From contig NZ_JAHCSG010000001.1 of NCBI RefSeq assembly GCF_018474015.1, positions 62,001-126,000 on the forward strand: a DNA stretch of 64,000 nt. The letters run 5' to 3'. This stretch comes from Williamsia sp. CHRR-6 (GTDB lineage: Bacteria > Actinomycetota > Actinomycetes > Mycobacteriales > Mycobacteriaceae). The translations under genes and the position numbers were made by a program. The notes under the pieces are model-generated. The model did not search any database, was not told where the DNA came from, and was given only the letters and a program-made list of their open reading frames with translations. Position 1 is the stretch's first letter. Each line of letters opens with the position of its first letter. Positions 1 to 10,395 of the stretch are shown piece after piece.

Positions 1-612
1 CAGGGACGGGAAGTAGACCCCGGTCCCGGCTCTGCGCACCTCGTCGTCGACCCGCTCGGCCCGTTTACGCAGGGGGTAGACCAGACGGTCGAGGTCGAGC
101 CCGGCGGCCCGTGGTCCTGCGTCGACCGGGTCGACGGTGACGAAGAGCTGCATCATGACCGGCATGCAGGCGCGGGCGGTGGCTCCGATGTCGGCGCCGT
201 CCACGTCGACCGGAACCGCACGCCACCCGAGGATGCGTACCCCTTCGTCGGCCGCGATGGCCTCGACGCGGGCGACCGCGCCAGCGCGCAGTCCGGGATC
301 GACAGGCAGAAAGCAGATCCCCGCGGCGTAGGTGTTCGCGCCGGCGACGGTGGGTGCGGGAAGATCGAACTCCACCTCTGCGCGCAGCATCGCATCGGGC
401 AGCTGGATCAGGATGCCTGCGCCGTCGCCGCTGGTGGTCTCGGCTCCGGCCGCTCCACGATGGTCGAGGTTCTCCAAGGCCAGCAGCCCGTCGGCGACGA
501 TGTCGTGTGACGACCGACCGTGCACGTCGCAGACCATGGCCACGCCGCACGCGTCGGACTCGTTGTCCGGGTGGTAGAGGCCCTGGGGGCCGGGGGCGCT
601 GGAGAAGAGCAT
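1..612 (-). CDS. gltB: Glutamate synthase large subunit, N-terminal part
   Basis: This is the 5' end of the ferredoxin/NADPH-type glutamate synthase alpha subunit, which makes two glutamates from glutamine and 2-oxoglutarate. The visible 204 codons form the class II glutamine amidotransferase domain. A propeptide of about 21 residues precedes DACGVAMV, whose Cys22 would become the N-terminal nucleophile after cleavage, followed by NLDHRGAAGAE and GDGAGILIQ, which are typical of GltB. The ATG at 612 has a GGAGG Shine-Dalgarno about six bases upstream. The gene runs off the left edge, so most of the protein (normally about 1500 residues) is not seen. It is codirectional with the upstream lgt-trp block, but a 185-base gap suggests its own promoter. 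Confidence 0.93.
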   Translation of the reverse strand, partial: MLFSSAPGPQGLYHPDNESDACGVAMVCDVHGRSSHDIVADGLLALENLDHRGAAGAETTSGDGAGILIQLPDAMLRAEVEFDLPAPTVAGANTYAAGICFLPVDPGLRAGAVARVEAIAADEGVRILGWRAVPVDVDGADIGATARACMPVMMQLFVTVDPVDAGPRAAGLDLDRLVYPLRKRAERVDDEVRRAGTGVYFPSL

Positions 613-797
613 GAGAACCTCCGCGAGCGCAGCCTGCAATGGGCGGCGCGAAAACGTGGGAATCCTCAGGACGACAGTGGCCCGCGGTGAGAAGTCGACG
701 CTGGCTTCACGGTGAAAGCCGATGGTAACACCGGGATCAGCCGAGTGCGCTGCCCTTTCGGGCCCACCGCGACGGCATCAGGCGGCCTACGGGTGCG
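613..797. other. lgt-gltB intergenic region
   Basis: This gap of 185 bases contains an imperfect hairpin, GGCTTCAC facing GGTGAAAGCC at 703-720, about 80 bases past the lgt stop. It could end lgt transcription or act on gltB. I could not identify a convincing -10/-35 pair for gltB. Confidence 0.3.
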
Positions 798-1808
798 TCA
801 GCCACTCGCAGTCGGGGTAGCCGACCCAGAGGCGCTCTCGCCTGCACCGGGCTCTGCGTCGCGACCACCCGACCCGGTGGCCACCGACTCGCCGGTGTCG
901 GGTTCGCCGACTGTCTCGTCGTCAGACCGGCTCGACCGGTTGCGGTACACCTGCGCCGATGTCTCCCGGCCCTTGGGCGCGAGGACGACGTAGGCCACCG
1001 CGCAGGCGAAGACGAGCGCCGCGGTGAACAGGTTGATCCGGATACCGAAGATGTGGGTGGCCGCGTCGTCACGCAACATCTCGATGAAGAATCGGCCGAC
1101 GCAGTACCCGGCCACGTAGAGCGCGAACAGTCGACCGTGGCCGATGCGCAGCCGACGGTCGACGACCACGAGCACCACCACGATCAGCAGGTTCCACAGC
1201 AGCTCGTAAAGGAAGGTGGGCTGCACGATCGCGACGACCCTGCCGGTGGATACGCCGTCGATCAGGTTGGGGCCGACGTTGCCGCTGCTGTCGGACCTCT
1301 CGTAGATCTTCAAACCCCACGGCAGGCTGGTGGGTCCGCCGTAGAGCTCCTGGTTGAAGTAGTTGCCCACCCGACCGATGGCCTGCGCCAACAGGATCGG
1401 GGGCGCGATCGCGTCGCCGAAGGGCGGCAGTTTGATGCCTGCGCGTCGTGCCCCGATCCAGGCGCCGACCCCACCGAGGGCCACCGCACCCCAGATGCCC
1501 AGCCCACCGTCCCAGATCTTGACCGCGTCGATCGGCGACTTGGGGCCGTCGCCGAAGTAGGTGTTCCAGTCGGTGGCCAGGTGATAAAGCCGACCACCGA
1601 GCAGACCGAACGGGACGGCCCAGATGGCGATGTCGAGGACTTCGCCGTCGCGTCCGCCGCGGGCCTGCCAGCGCTTGTTGCCCCACCAGACCGCGACGAT
1701 GATGCCGGTGATGATGCATAGCGCGTAGGCGCGGATGGGGAAACCCCCGAGGTGCCAGACCCCCTGCTGCGGGCTGGGGATGTAGGCCAGGACGGTCGGG
1801 TCGCTCAC
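798..1808 (-). CDS. lgt: Prolipoprotein diacylglyceryl transferase
   Basis: Lgt transfers diacylglycerol from phosphatidylglycerol to the lipobox cysteine of prelipoproteins, the first step of lipoprotein maturation in the plasma membrane. The 336-residue product has about seven hydrophobic segments and the Lgt signature GRVGNYFNQELYGG near residue 150. The last 60 or so residues form a hydrophilic Ser/Glu/Gly-rich tail after the final membrane segment, common in actinobacterial Lgt. The start is taken as GTG 1808, which overlaps the trpA stop in a GTGA junction; longer readings of this frame run into trpA. It is the last gene of the trp transcript, the same position as in M. tuberculosis. 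The matching signal peptidase gene lspA is at 50875-51654. Confidence 0.94.
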   Translation of the reverse strand: MSDPTVLAYIPSPQQGVWHLGGFPIRAYALCIITGIIVAVWWGNKRWQARGGRDGEVLDIAIWAVPFGLLGGRLYHLATDWNTYFGDGPKSPIDAVKIWDGGLGIWGAVALGGVGAWIGARRAGIKLPPFGDAIAPPILLAQAIGRVGNYFNQELYGGPTSLPWGLKIYERSDSSGNVGPNLIDGVSTGRVVAIVQPTFLYELLWNLLIVVVLVVVDRRLRIGHGRLFALYVAGYCVGRFFIEMLRDDAATHIFGIRINLFTAALVFACAVAYVVLAPKGRETSAQVYRNRSSRSDDETVGEPDTGESVATGSGGRDAEPGAGESASGSATPTASG

Positions 1809-2665
1809 CGTGCCACAGTAGCCGAGGGTGCACTGGCCGAACGCACGCCGACGGCGAGCTCGGCGACGAGGTCGCTCAACGCGCTGCCACCGGCCTCGAC
1901 GGCGCTCACCAGGGCGGATCCGACGATCACGCCGTCGGCGTAGGCCGCTATCTCGGCGGCCTGGGCACCGCTGCGCACGCCGAGTCCGACGCCGATGGGG
2001 ATGTCGGATTCCGCACGGATGCGCGCGCACAGTTCCGGAGCCGCGTTGGATACCGCGTCGCGGGCGCCGGTGACTCCCATGGTGGAGGCGGCGTAGACGA
2101 AACCGCGGCACAGGCTGACCGTCGTGGCCAGCCGCTCCGGAGTCGACGACGGTGCGACCAGGAAGATCGGATCGAGGTGATGGGTGGCGGCCGCGGCCAG
2201 CCACGCGTCGGCCTCCTCGGGGATCAGGTTCGGGGTGATCATCCCGCGGCCACCCGCGGCGGCCAGATCACGGGCGAACGCGTCGATCCCGTAGCGCAAC
2301 ACCGGATTCCAGTACGACATCACCACCGGCGCTCCGCCGGCGTCGGCGACCACGTTGCACGCCTGAAAGACGTGGTGGACGCGCGAGCCGGCCCGCAGCG
2401 CGGTGTCGGCGGCGTTCTGGATGGTCAGGCCGTCCATCACCGGATCGGAGTAGGCGATGCCGAGTTCGACGATGTCGCAGCCGGCGGTGACGAGCTCACG
2501 CATGAGATGCATGGAGGTGGGCACGTCGGGGAAACCCACCGGGAGATAACCGATCAGAGCGGCGCGATTCTCCGCGCGACAGGTCTGAAACACCGACGCG
2601 AGCTGTGAATGCGGTTGTGCCCCTGCAACTTCTGGGCCCGCTTTCACTTCTGGGCCCGGTGTCAC
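1805..2665 (-). CDS. trpA: Tryptophan synthase alpha chain
   Basis: This subunit cleaves indole-3-glycerol phosphate to indole and glyceraldehyde 3-phosphate in the TrpA2B2 complex. The 286-residue TIM barrel carries [16 protein letters not shown], which supplies the catalytic pair Glu67 and Asp78 (E. coli Glu49/Asp60). The start is GTG 2665, sharing GTGA with the trpB stop. The N-terminus contains a small direct repeat ([12 protein letters not shown]) coded by near-identical 15-18 base segments, absent from the conserved core. Translation is probably coupled to trpB upstream and lgt downstream. Confidence 0.96.
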   Translation of the reverse strand: MTPGPEVKAGPEVAGAQPHSQLASVFQTCRAENRAALIGYLPVGFPDVPTSMHLMRELVTAGCDIVELGIAYSDPVMDGLTIQNAADTALRAGSRVHHVFQACNVVADAGGAPVVMSYWNPVLRYGIDAFARDLAAAGGRGMITPNLIPEEADAWLAAAATHHLDPIFLVAPSSTPERLATTVSLCRGFVYAASTMGVTGARDAVSNAAPELCARIRAESDIPIGVGLGVRSGAQAAEIAAYADGVIVGSALVSAVEAGGSALSDLVAELAVGVRSASAPSATVAR

Positions 2666-3948
2666 TTCTGATCTCCGGTCACGTCGGTGTCCTCGTCGAA
2701 CAACCCGAACCAGCGGGCTGCGGTGTCGACGTCTTTGTCTCCGCGCCCGGAGAGGTTGATGACGATGATCGCGCCGGCGCCGAGTTCGTGACCGAGCGTC
2801 AGAGCGCCGGCCACCGCGTGCGCCGACTCGATGGCCGGGATGATCCCCTCGGTCCGGCTGAGCAATGACAGCGCGTTCATCGCCTCGGTGTCGGTGATGG
2901 GCCGATACTCGGCGCGGCCGATCTCCTTGAGGTGAGCGTGCTCGGGTCCCACGCCTGGGTAGTCGAGTCCGGCTGAGATGGAATGTGACTCGACGGTTTG
3001 GCCGTCCTCGTCCTGCAGCAGGTAGGAGTACGCCCCCTGGAAGGCCCCCGGGGTGCCGCCGCTGAAGGTGGCCGCGTGCCGCCCGGTCTCCACGCCGTCA
3101 CCGGCCGCCTCGTAACCGATCAGGCGGACGTCGGTGTCGGCGAGGAACGGGTGGAAGATGCCGATCGCGTTCGACCCGCCGCCCACACACGCGACCACGG
3201 CGTCGGGCAACCGACCGGCCTGATCGAGGATTTGCGCGCGCGCCTCCATACCGACGATGCGTTGCAGGTCGCGCACCATCATCGGGAACGGATGGGGTCC
3301 AGCGGCGGTTCCGAAGCAGTAGTAGGTGGCTTCGGCGTTGGTCACCCAGTCGCGCATGGCCTCGTTGATGGCGTCCTTGAGGGTGGCCGAGCCGTTGGAG
3401 ACCGCGACGACGCTGGCACCGAGCAGGCGCATGCGGGCGACGTTGAGCGCTTGACGCTCGGTGTCCACGCGACCCATGTAGACGATGCACTCCAGGCCCA
3501 GCAGCGCGCAGGCGGTCGCCGTGGCCACCCCGTGCTGACCGGCACCGGTCTCGGCGATGACGCGCGTCTTGCCCATCCGCTTGGCCAGCAGAGCCTGCCC
3601 CAACACATTGTTGATCTTGTGGGAACCGGTGTGGTTGAGATCTTCTCGTTTGAGGAAGATCCGCGCTCCCCCGGCGTGGGCGCTCAGGCGCGTGGCCTCG
3701 AACATCGGCGACGGACGCCCGGTGTACTCACGCTGTAACCGGTCGAGCTCGCCGAGGAACTCGGCGTCGCTGCGCATCTTCTCGTAGGTGACCGTCACCT
3801 CGTCGATGACGGCCATGAGGGCCTCGGGCACGTGACGGCCACCGAAGTCACCGAAGTAGCCCCGCGCGTCGGGGTCCACCTCAGAACGCTGGGAGACGCC
3901 ATCACTGGCTTGGGGCAGGTCGCGGGTGGGGTGGATGTCGATCGTCAT
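2662..3948 (-). CDS. trpB: Tryptophan synthase beta chain
   Basis: TrpB condenses indole with serine to give tryptophan, using pyridoxal phosphate. The 428-residue protein shows the PLP lysine in HTGSHKINN (Lys111), the phosphate-binding GGGSNAIG loop and the AETGAGQHG segment that approaches the cofactor. The length is normal for actinobacterial TrpB, including a short variable N-terminal extension. ATG 3948 lies 9 bases after the trpC stop; trpA follows with a 4-base overlap, as expected for the alpha-beta complex. Confidence 0.97.
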   Translation of the reverse strand: MTIDIHPTRDLPQASDGVSQRSEVDPDARGYFGDFGGRHVPEALMAVIDEVTVTYEKMRSDAEFLGELDRLQREYTGRPSPMFEATRLSAHAGGARIFLKREDLNHTGSHKINNVLGQALLAKRMGKTRVIAETGAGQHGVATATACALLGLECIVYMGRVDTERQALNVARMRLLGASVVAVSNGSATLKDAINEAMRDWVTNAEATYYCFGTAAGPHPFPMMVRDLQRIVGMEARAQILDQAGRLPDAVVACVGGGSNAIGIFHPFLADTDVRLIGYEAAGDGVETGRHAATFSGGTPGAFQGAYSYLLQDEDGQTVESHSISAGLDYPGVGPEHAHLKEIGRAEYRPITDTEAMNALSLLSRTEGIIPAIESAHAVAGALTLGHELGAGAIIVINLSGRGDKDVDTAARWFGLFDEDTDVTGDQK

Positions 3949-3957
3949 GGCTGCGTC

Positions 3958-4776
3958 TCAGCGTACCGGTTTGGGACACGACGGATGGGTACCGGCGGTG
4001 ACCAGCTCGGCGACCGCCGCACGGGGATCACCGCTGGTGACCAAGCCTTCGCCGACCAGCACCGCATCGGCGCCGGCGCCGGCGTAGGCGAGCAGATCGG
4101 CCGTCCCACGGACGCCGGACTCGGCGATCCGGATTATCTCGGTGGGCAGGCCCGGCGCGATGCGGCCGAAGCAGTCGCGGTCGACCTCGAGGGTCTTGAG
4201 GTTGCGGGCGTTGACGCCCACGATGGAGGCACCCGCCTGCAGCGCGCGGTCGGCCTCTTCCTCGGTGTGCACCTCGACCAGGGCGGTCATCCCCAGCGAC
4301 TCGGTGCGATCGATCAACGAGGCCAAGACGTTCTGTTCCAGCGCGGCCACGATCAGCAGGATCACGTCGGCACCGTGGGCGCGCGCCTCGTGGATCTGAT
4401 ACGGCCCGACGACGAAATCTTTGCGCAGGACCGGGATCTGCACTGCGGCCCGCACCGCGTCGAGGTCGGCCAGCGAACCACCGAACCGGCGTTGCTCGGT
4501 GAGCACGCTGATGATCCGCGCCCCGCCGGCCGCATACGCACCGGCCAGCGCGGCCGGATCGGCGATCGCGGCCAACTCGCCCTTCGACGGGCTGGCTCGT
4601 TTGACCTCGGCGATGACTCCGATACCGGGCTCGCGTAGCGCGGCGGCGGCGTCCCGGGGAGCGGGTGCCGCGGCGGCGGCGGCCTTGACCGCAGCGAAGT
4701 CGAGCGTCGCCTCGCGCGCGGCGACGTCGGCGCGGACACCATCGAGAATCGAATCCAGAACAGTCGGCGAACTCAT
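3958..4776 (-). CDS. trpC: Indole-3-glycerol phosphate synthase
   Basis: TrpC closes the indole ring from carboxyphenylaminodeoxyribulose phosphate. The 272-residue (beta/alpha)8 protein carries [13 protein letters not shown] (residues 54-66, catalytic lysine in EVKRASPS), VLRKDFVV and GVNARNLKT, all hallmarks of monofunctional TrpC. It is not fused to TrpF. An unusually G-rich Shine-Dalgarno (AAAGGGGGG) lies upstream of ATG 4776. A 162-base gap separates it from the membrane-protein gene upstream, so an internal promoter is possible; no clear one is seen. Confidence 0.96.
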   Translation of the reverse strand: MSSPTVLDSILDGVRADVAAREATLDFAAVKAAAAAAPAPRDAAAALREPGIGVIAEVKRASPSKGELAAIADPAALAGAYAAGGARIISVLTEQRRFGGSLADLDAVRAAVQIPVLRKDFVVGPYQIHEARAHGADVILLIVAALEQNVLASLIDRTESLGMTALVEVHTEEEADRALQAGASIVGVNARNLKTLEVDRDCFGRIAPGLPTEIIRIAESGVRGTADLLAYAGAGADAVLVGEGLVTSGDPRAAVAELVTAGTHPSCPKPVR

Positions 4777-4938
4777 GGCTGCTCAACCCCCCTTTCGGCG
4801 GTGTGGTGGCGTCCGCTCGGCGAGGCGGCCGTTGACGCGGTTCTCGTCCGCCACAGGGTAGCCCGCAGCCCACCCGTCAGATCGAGCGGGTCGGGGGTTC
4901 CCAGGCCCGCAAGATCCTGGTCTCAGCCACCGCGTCAC

Positions 4939-5733
4939 TCACCGCTCCTGGTCGGACGGACCGGATGTGGCGCCGGGGCTGGTGGGGTCGTCGCCGCTGT
5001 CGAGGGCATCCCAGAGCATCCGCTCGGTCAGCTCGGGGTCGGCGCCGTGGGTCCCGGTGTCTGCAGCCCGCGGCGAGTTCTCGCCCGTCGCCGCCCGAGC
5101 ACGCTCGGCGAACACCTTCTCCTCCAGCTCCGCACGCCGCGCCGCGGGCGACTGATAGCGGGTGGAGAGGGCACCGGCACCACGGGCTGCCCGCAGCAGC
5201 ACCACCGCTGCGGCCACGGCCAGCGCCGAGGCAAGCAACACCAGCAGCGACACCGCCTTGTGCGTCTCCACCGACAGTGGTCGGTACAGCGACGGGAGGT
5301 CGACGGCCTTACTGGCATAGGTCACCGCGTTGGACTCGGTGAGCAGCGAGACGGCGGGGATGGCTCCCACCACGGCGACGATCGCCACGATCACCGCCAC
5401 CAGAGCCAGCGCCCAGCCGCGCACCGCGACCGCCGCAGCGATGGCCGCCACCACCACGATCGCCAGCGGGGTCAGCACCGGGCTCCAGTCGGCGCCGTGC
5501 ACGGTGAACTCGCGCGGTGGACTCATCCCGTCGGCGGCCACCAGCTTGGCCCACGGCAGCCGCGAGCTACTCCACATCGCTGCCGCGGCCAGCGCGAGCA
5601 GGACCGACGCGACGGTCAACCGACGTCGCCGGGCCGAGGCAGGCAGCGTGGGGTCGGGGGAACCGCTGGACTTCGCGGAATGGCCGGAGCGGGGGGTGGG
5701 ATCGGAGCCGGGATCGGAGCCGGCGCTGGTCAT
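4939..5733 (-). CDS. Trp biosynthesis-associated membrane protein
   Basis: The gene lies between trpE and trpC, as in M. tuberculosis (Rv1610) and many actinobacteria, and matches the family annotated as tryptophan-operon-associated membrane protein (TIGR02234). Its function is unknown. The 264-residue product has a Pro/Ser-rich cytoplasmic N-terminus with a PGSDPGSD duplication, a transmembrane helix near residues 40-60, further hydrophobic helices near 90-130 and 155-185, and an acidic C-terminal tail. ATG 5733 overlaps the trpE stop by ATGA, so it is translationally coupled to trpE. A role in tryptophan or anthranilate transport is only a guess from position. Confidence 0.88.
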   Translation of the reverse strand: MTSAGSDPGSDPTPRSGHSAKSSGSPDPTLPASARRRRLTVASVLLALAAAAMWSSSRLPWAKLVAADGMSPPREFTVHGADWSPVLTPLAIVVVAAIAAAVAVRGWALALVAVIVAIVAVVGAIPAVSLLTESNAVTYASKAVDLPSLYRPLSVETHKAVSLLVLLASALAVAAAVVLLRAARGAGALSTRYQSPAARRAELEEKVFAERARAATGENSPRAADTGTHGADPELTERMLWDALDSGDDPTSPGATSGPSDQER

Positions 5734-7325
5734 GGGTTCTCCTCTGCGGCAGTCGCGGTGGTGACCGGGGCGTGCGCGGAGACCCGTTGCATCGTCTGCG
5801 CGGCGGCCACTGCCGCGAGCACGGTGCGTGCCTTGTTGCGAGCCTCGTTGAACTCGTACTCGCCGACACTGTCGGCCACCACTCCGCCACCGGCCTGCAC
5901 ATATGCGGTCCCCTCCGACATCACCGCGGTGCGGATGGCGATGGCGGTGTCGGCGTCGCCGGCGAAGTCGAGGTAGCCGACGATGCCGCCGTAGAGACCG
6001 CGGCGGGTCAGTTCGTGTTCGTCGATCAGTTCCATCGCCCGCACCTTCGGGGCGCCGGTCAACGTGCCCGCCGGGAAGCATGCGGTGACCGCGTCCAGGG
6101 CACCCGCCTCGGGACGGAGCCGACCGGTGACCGTGGAGACCAGATGCATGACGTGGCTGTACCGCTCGATGTGTCGGTAGTCGTGCACGCTCACCGTGCC
6201 CGGCTCGCACACCCGCCCGAGGTCGTTGCGACCGAGGTCGACGAGCATCAGGTGCTCGGAGTTCTCCTTCTCGTCGGCCAACAGGTCCTTGGCCAGCAGG
6301 GCGTCCTCTTCCTCGGTGGCACCACGCCACCGCGTGCCCGCGATGGGGTGGGTGGTCGCAGTGCGGTCAGACACCGTGACCAGCGCCTCGGGACTCGATC
6401 CGACGATGGTGAACGGCGCGCGACCGATCCCCGGTACCCGCAGCAGATACATGTAAGGGCTCGGATTCGATGCTCGCAGAACGCGATACACGTCGATGGG
6501 GTCGGCGTCGGTGGTCATCTCGAACCGCATCGACGGCACCACCTGGAAGGCCTCACCGGCCTCGATCTCGCCCACCAGGGTGGTGACGATGTCGTCGTAG
6601 TCGGCGAGGCTGCGTTGGCTGCGATAGTCGGGGTCGGGCCGCGAGTACGTCGACACCGTCGAAGGCGCCGGGGCCGCGAGCGCAGCGGTCATCCGATCCA
6701 GCCGGGCCACCGCGTCGTGGTAAGCCTCCTCGGCCCGATCGTCGGTGCCGTCGAAGTTGATGGCGTTGGCGATCAGGGTGATCGAGCCTTCGTGGTGATC
6801 CACCGCTGCGAGGTCGGCGGCCAACAGCATCATCATCTCGGGGATGCCGAGGTCGTCGACGGTGGTGTCGGGCAGCCGTTCGAGCCGACGCACCGCGTCG
6901 TAGGCGAGGAAGCCGACGAACCCGCCGGTGAGCGGCGGCATGCCCGGCAGCCGGTCGGTGGCGAGCAACCGCAGGGATTGCGCCAACGCCTCCAACGGAT
7001 CGCCGTCGCGTGGGGCGCCCGCGGGAACGGTCCCCCACCAGTGCGCCTGGCCGTCGACCACGGTGAGTGCGGCCGGCGATCCGGCGCCGATGAACGACCA
7101 GCGAGACCAGGAGCGGCCGTTCTCGGCCGACTCCAACAGAAAGGTCCCGGGACGATCGCCGGCCAGCTTCCGGTACGCCGAGAGCGGCGTCTCGGAATCG
7201 GCGAGCACCTTGCGGGTGACCGGCACCACGCGGTGGTCGCGGGCGAGATCGAGGAAGTCGGCCAGGGTGGTCGTCGGGTCGTGCGGCGCGGAGGTCACCC
7301 CGTCATTGTCCCAACGGTTCGCCAC
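5730..7325 (-). CDS. trpE: Anthranilate synthase component I
   Basis: TrpE converts chorismate to anthranilate using ammonia from TrpG, the committed step of tryptophan synthesis. The 531-residue protein has the N-terminal regulatory motif [16 protein letters not shown], where LLES binds feedback tryptophan, and the chorismate-binding core with [18 protein letters not shown] and [17 protein letters not shown] 7325 has a good GGGGAG Shine-Dalgarno and overlaps the tautomerase gene by 23 bases. GTG 7298 (product 522 residues) lies 4 bases beyond that stop and is the alternative. No trpG or trpD lies nearby. No Trp-codon-rich leader peptide or attenuator was seen upstream. Confidence 0.95.
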   Translation of the reverse strand: MANRWDNDGVTSAPHDPTTTLADFLDLARDHRVVPVTRKVLADSETPLSAYRKLAGDRPGTFLLESAENGRSWSRWSFIGAGSPAALTVVDGQAHWWGTVPAGAPRDGDPLEALAQSLRLLATDRLPGMPPLTGGFVGFLAYDAVRRLERLPDTTVDDLGIPEMMMLLAADLAAVDHHEGSITLIANAINFDGTDDRAEEAYHDAVARLDRMTAALAAPAPSTVSTYSRPDPDYRSQRSLADYDDIVTTLVGEIEAGEAFQVVPSMRFEMTTDADPIDVYRVLRASNPSPYMYLLRVPGIGRAPFTIVGSSPEALVTVSDRTATTHPIAGTRWRGATEEEDALLAKDLLADEKENSEHLMLVDLGRNDLGRVCEPGTVSVHDYRHIERYSHVMHLVSTVTGRLRPEAGALDAVTACFPAGTLTGAPKVRAMELIDEHELTRRGLYGGIVGYLDFAGDADTAIAIRTAVMSEGTAYVQAGGGVVADSVGEYEFNEARNKARTVLAAVAAAQTMQRVSAHAPVTTATAAEENP

Positions 7326-7485
7326 CGACTCCCCAGTGGGACCTGGGGACCTCGGTGATGGTGACCCAGACCTGATCGGGGTTCTTACCGGTGGCCTTGG
7401 CGTAGGCCTCGGTGACCGCGGCGATCGTCTCGCGTTTGACGCGGTCGCTCAGGCCAGGCGTCTGGGAGATCTGGATGAGGGGCAT
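7303..7485 (-). CDS. 4-oxalocrotonate tautomerase-family protein
   Basis: This 60-residue protein begins [13 protein letters not shown]. Pro2 would be the N-terminal catalytic base after methionine removal, the defining feature of the 4-OT tautomerase superfamily. Its length is the family norm, and such proteins usually form hexamers. The substrate is unknown; the family includes keto-enol tautomerases and many orphans. It is the first gene of the apparent trp transcript and its 3' end overlaps trpE, so it should be expressed with trpE, though no step of tryptophan synthesis needs it. In M. tuberculosis this interval holds other genes (bcpB, chaA). Confidence 0.85.
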   Translation of the reverse strand: MPLIQISQTPGLSDRVKRETIAAVTEAYAKATGKNPDQVWVTITEVPRSHWGVGGEPLGQ

Positions 7486-7512
7486 CGGGTTCCTCTCTGG
7501 GCTGTGTCGTCC

Positions 7513-7518
7513 ACCCTA
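7513..7518 (-). promoter_or_regulatory. Candidate -10 box for the tautomerase-trp transcript
   Basis: TAGGGT read on the minus strand fits the TAnnnT -10 pattern and would start the mRNA about 20 bases before the tautomerase ATG, leaving room for its GAGAGGA ribosome site. No good -35 is present, which is common in these organisms. Confidence 0.4.
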
Positions 7519-7638
7519 CGAGGCCGGGCGTGTCCGACGATCAGACTCGGTCGCCGCATCACGCAGGGGCCGGTGGCTGGGATGGTTCGAATGTCACCCA
7601 CCCGCACCGGCAGTGGGGCCGGCGGCGGTGTCGGGGTC

Positions 7639-8001
7639 CTAGCCGCCGTCGGGGTAGGTGTCCATCAGCAAGCTGCGGGTGTCGTCGAAGCAACTGTGGG
7701 TGCCGGTGTGACACGCCGGACCCACCTGATCGACGACGAGCAACACCGCGTCACCATCGCAGTCGATGCGAACGTCGTGGACCGCCTGGGTGTGACCACT
7801 GGTCTCCCCCTTGACCCAGTACTGCTGGCGGGACCGCGACCAATAGGTGGCGCGCCCGGTCCGCAACGTGCGGTCCAACGCCTCGTCGTCCATCCACGCC
7901 AGCATCAACACCGCGCCGGTGGCGCGTTCCTGCACCACCGCAGCGATCAGACCATCAGCGTTGCGGGACAGGCGGTCTGCGATCTCCGGAGCCAAGGCCA
8001 C
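7639..8001 (-). CDS. hisI: Phosphoribosyl-AMP cyclohydrolase
   Basis: HisI opens the purine ring of PR-AMP in histidine synthesis, a zinc- and magnesium-dependent step. The 120-residue monofunctional protein has [31 protein letters not shown] and the metal-binding DCDGD followed by [10 protein letters not shown] cysteines. GTG 8001 was chosen because it aligns with the mycobacterial N-terminus ([11 protein letters not shown]) and has GAGG eight bases upstream; longer readings enter hisF. A separate hisE is not in this window, as is usual in actinobacteria. It is the last gene of the his operon. Confidence 0.95.
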   Translation of the reverse strand: MALAPEIADRLSRNADGLIAAVVQERATGAVLMLAWMDDEALDRTLRTGRATYWSRSRQQYWVKGETSGHTQAVHDVRIDCDGDAVLLVVDQVGPACHTGTHSCFDDTRSLLMDTYPDGG

Positions 8002-8033
8002 GGCAAAATCCTCACTGTTGCAGCGGTTGAAGG

Positions 8034-8807
8034 TCAGCGCACGGTGACGCCGGCGGAGCGCATCGCGACCTTCACCTCGTCGATGCTCAACTCGCCGAAG
8101 TGGAACACCGACGCCGCCAACACCGCATCGGCTCCGGCGTGCACCGCAGGCGCGAAGTCCGCAGCGGCACCCGCACCGCCGGAGGCGATGACCGGCACCG
8201 ACACCGCAGCACGCACCGCGGTGATCATCGGCAGGTCGAACCCGTTCTTGGTGCCGTCGGCGTCCATCGAGTTGAGCAGGATCTCGCCCACCCCGAGATC
8301 CTGGCCGCGCCGCGCCCATTCCACCGCGTCGATGCCGGTTCCGCGGCGACCACCGTGGGTGGTCACCTCCCACCCCGATGGTGTGCGCTGCGCGCCGGTC
8401 GGCACGGTGCGGGCATCCACCGACAGCACGATGCACTGGGCACCGAACTGCCTGCTCATCTCCGCGAGGACCTCCGGGCGGGCGATGGCTGCAGTGTTCA
8501 CCCCCACCTTGTCGGCCCCGGCGCGCAGCAGCACGTCCACATCGTCGACCGTGCGTACACCGCCTCCGACGGTGAGCGGGATGAAGACCTGATCCGCGGT
8601 CCGCCGGACCACGTCGAGCATGGTGGCGCGCCCCGAACTCGAGGCCGTCACATCGAGGAACGTGAGCTCGTCGGCCCCGGCCGCGTCGTAGGCGGCCGCC
8701 AACTCGACCGGGTCGCCGGCGTCACGCAGATCGACGAAGTTGACGCCCTTCACCACCCGTCCGGCGTCGACGTCAAGACACGGGATCACCCGTACCGCGA
8801 CGGTCAT
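8034..8807 (-). CDS. hisF: Imidazole glycerol phosphate synthase, cyclase subunit
   Basis: HisF joins ammonia from HisH with PRFAR to make imidazole glycerol phosphate and AICAR. The 257-residue TIM barrel starts [24 protein letters not shown], with Asp11 as a catalytic residue, and has the second-half VSVDAR segment and phosphate-binding IASGGAGAA near the C-terminus. ATG 8807 overlaps the impA stop (ATGA). Its glutaminase partner hisH is four genes upstream in the same operon. Confidence 0.97.
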   Translation of the reverse strand: MTVAVRVIPCLDVDAGRVVKGVNFVDLRDAGDPVELAAAYDAAGADELTFLDVTASSSGRATMLDVVRRTADQVFIPLTVGGGVRTVDDVDVLLRAGADKVGVNTAAIARPEVLAEMSRQFGAQCIVLSVDARTVPTGAQRTPSGWEVTTHGGRRGTGIDAVEWARRGQDLGVGEILLNSMDADGTKNGFDLPMITAVRAAVSVPVIASGGAGAAADFAPAVHAGADAVLAASVFHFGELSIDEVKVAMRSAGVTVR

Positions 8808-9631
8808 GACCGGCCCGCCGGGTCGCCCACTGCGGCAATGATCTCGAGGAGTTCGCGGTGCACGCCCGCATTCCCGGCGAGCATCGACGGCGACAGGGCC
8901 GTCCACGGCGCGCCGAAGAGGTCGGTGACCACGCCACCTCCGGCGCGGACGAGAGCGGCACCGGCCGCGTTGTCCCAGGCGTGGTGGCCGAAACACACTG
9001 CACCCCCGACGTTCCCGGCGGCACACAGCGCCATGTCCATGCCGGTGCTGCCCAATTGTCGGATCCGGGACACCCGCCGAGAGATCTCGCCGAGGACGTC
9101 CACCCGCCATCGGCCGGGGAATCGACCGCCGTGGTCGAGGTTGAAGGCCCCGAAGGCGATCACCGAATCGGCCAGCGCCGAACTACGCAGTGGCGCAATG
9201 GGTTCGCCGTTGCGGATGACCGGACCCTCGACGAAGGCCTGCAGGCGCATGTCCACCATCGGCAGCCAGGTGAGACCCAGGACCGGCTGTCCGTCGTGCA
9301 GCAGCCCGAGCAGGGTGCCCGCGAACGGCAACCCGGCCGAATAGTTGTAGGTACCGTCGATCGGATCGACCACCCACACCGTGCCCTCGGTGACCGGTGG
9401 TCCACCGAACTCCTCACCGTGGACCGCGATGCCCGTGCGCTCGGTCAGCTGGGCGGTGATGGTGCGTTCGAGCTCGAGGTCGAGCTCGGTGGCGAAGTCG
9501 TTGCCCCCCTTGTCGACTGCGCTCGGTGCCCCCACCCCCGCCAGGAACCGGGGGGTGATCTCGTCGAGCAGGTCGGCCGCGATCGACAGCAGTCTCGGCG
9601 GATCGAGCTCAGAGGGCAACTGCAGACTCAT
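8804..9631 (-). CDS. impA: Inositol monophosphatase-family phosphatase
   Basis: The 275-residue protein has all the metal sites of the lithium-sensitive phosphatase family: [22 protein letters not shown] and [15 protein letters not shown]. Its place between priA and hisF matches impA (Rv1604) of M. tuberculosis. In corynebacteria the true histidinol-phosphate phosphatase, HisN, belongs to the same superfamily and is encoded elsewhere. This gene could therefore act on myo-inositol phosphate, feeding inositol lipids and mycothiol, or on histidinol phosphate; the sequence alone does not decide. It overlaps priA and hisF by 4 bases each. Confidence 0.88.
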   Translation of the reverse strand: MSLQLPSELDPPRLLSIAADLLDEITPRFLAGVGAPSAVDKGGNDFATELDLELERTITAQLTERTGIAVHGEEFGGPPVTEGTVWVVDPIDGTYNYSAGLPFAGTLLGLLHDGQPVLGLTWLPMVDMRLQAFVEGPVIRNGEPIAPLRSSALADSVIAFGAFNLDHGGRFPGRWRVDVLGEISRRVSRIRQLGSTGMDMALCAAGNVGGAVCFGHHAWDNAAGAALVRAGGGVVTDLFGAPWTALSPSMLAGNAGVHRELLEIIAAVGDPAGRS

Positions 9632-10395
9632 CGGGCCACCGCGGCCAGCGCCTCGGGCAGGGTGAAACGACCGGCGTACAGCGCCTTTCCGATGATCGCC
9701 CCCTCGACGCCGCGGTCGGTGAGCTCGGCGATCGCAGTGAGATCGGCCAGCTCGGAGATACCGCCGGAGGCGATGACCGGCGCGGTGGCGGCATCGGCAA
9801 CCGCAGCCAACAGCTCCAGATTCGGTCCGGTCAGGGTGCCGTCCTTACCCACGTCGGTCACCACGTAGCGGCTGCACCCGTCGCGTTCGAGGCGTTCGAG
9901 GACTTCCCACAGGTCGCCACCGTCGGTCACCCAGCCCCGTCCGCGCAGCCGGAACTGTCCGTCGACGTTCATCGCATCGAGGCCGACCGCGATCCGCTGC
10001 CCGTGCTCACCGAGGACCCGCGCGCACCACTGGGGGTCCTCGATGGCCGCGGTACCGAGGTTGACCCGGGTGCATCCGGTGGCCAGGGCCGCCGCCAGTG
10101 ACGCGTCGTCGCGGATTCCGCCGGAGAGTTCGACGTTCACGTCGAGCTCCCCGATGACCGCCGCCAACAACTCGCGGTTGTCGCCACGCCCGAACGCGGC
10201 GTCGAGGTCGACCAGGTGAATCCACTGCGCGCCGTCACGCTGCCAGGCCAGCGCCGCCTCGCGCGGCGAGCCGTAGGAGGTCTCCGATCCGGCCGCCCCC
10301 TGCACCAACCGCACGGCCTGACCGTCGGCCACATCCACAGCGGGCAGCAACTGCAACGTCGTCCCCATCGTCGCGTCCATCTCCTCGATACTCAT
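9628..10395 (-). CDS. priA: Bifunctional HisA/TrpF isomerase
   Basis: In actinobacteria this enzyme isomerises both ProFAR (histidine) and phosphoribosylanthranilate (tryptophan), which would explain why no trpF sits in the trp cluster. The 255-residue (beta/alpha)8 barrel begins [25 protein letters not shown], with the catalytic Asp of LLPAVDV and a second Asp in [14 protein letters not shown]. Both phosphate-binding half-barrel motifs (NLGTAA, IASGGI) are present. The start could also be the ATG of MGTTLQ. The 5' junction is unusual: a 12-base duplication creates two overlapping ATGA start/stop sites just upstream. Confidence 0.93.
   Translation of the reverse strand: MSIEEMDATMGTTLQLLPAVDVADGQAVRLVQGAAGSETSYGSPREAALAWQRDGAQWIHLVDLDAAFGRGDNRELLAAVIGELDVNVELSGGIRDDASLAAALATGCTRVNLGTAAIEDPQWCARVLGEHGQRIAVGLDAMNVDGQFRLRGRGWVTDGGDLWEVLERLERDGCSRYVVTDVGKDGTLTGPNLELLAAVADAATAPVIASGGISELADLTAIAELTDRGVEGAIIGKALYAGRFTLPEALAAVAR

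Noticed and set aside
5517-7358. 613-codon open frame on the plus strand opposite trpE
   Set aside because: It is antisense to the conserved trpE and Trp membrane-protein genes; the translation is Arg/Gly/His-rich with no domain. Long antisense frames are expected at this GC content.
7486-7638. Trp attenuator or leader peptide upstream of the trp genes
   Set aside because: No ORF with tandem TGG codons on the minus strand and no alternative hairpins; the Trp codons seen are on the plus strand in the wrong direction.
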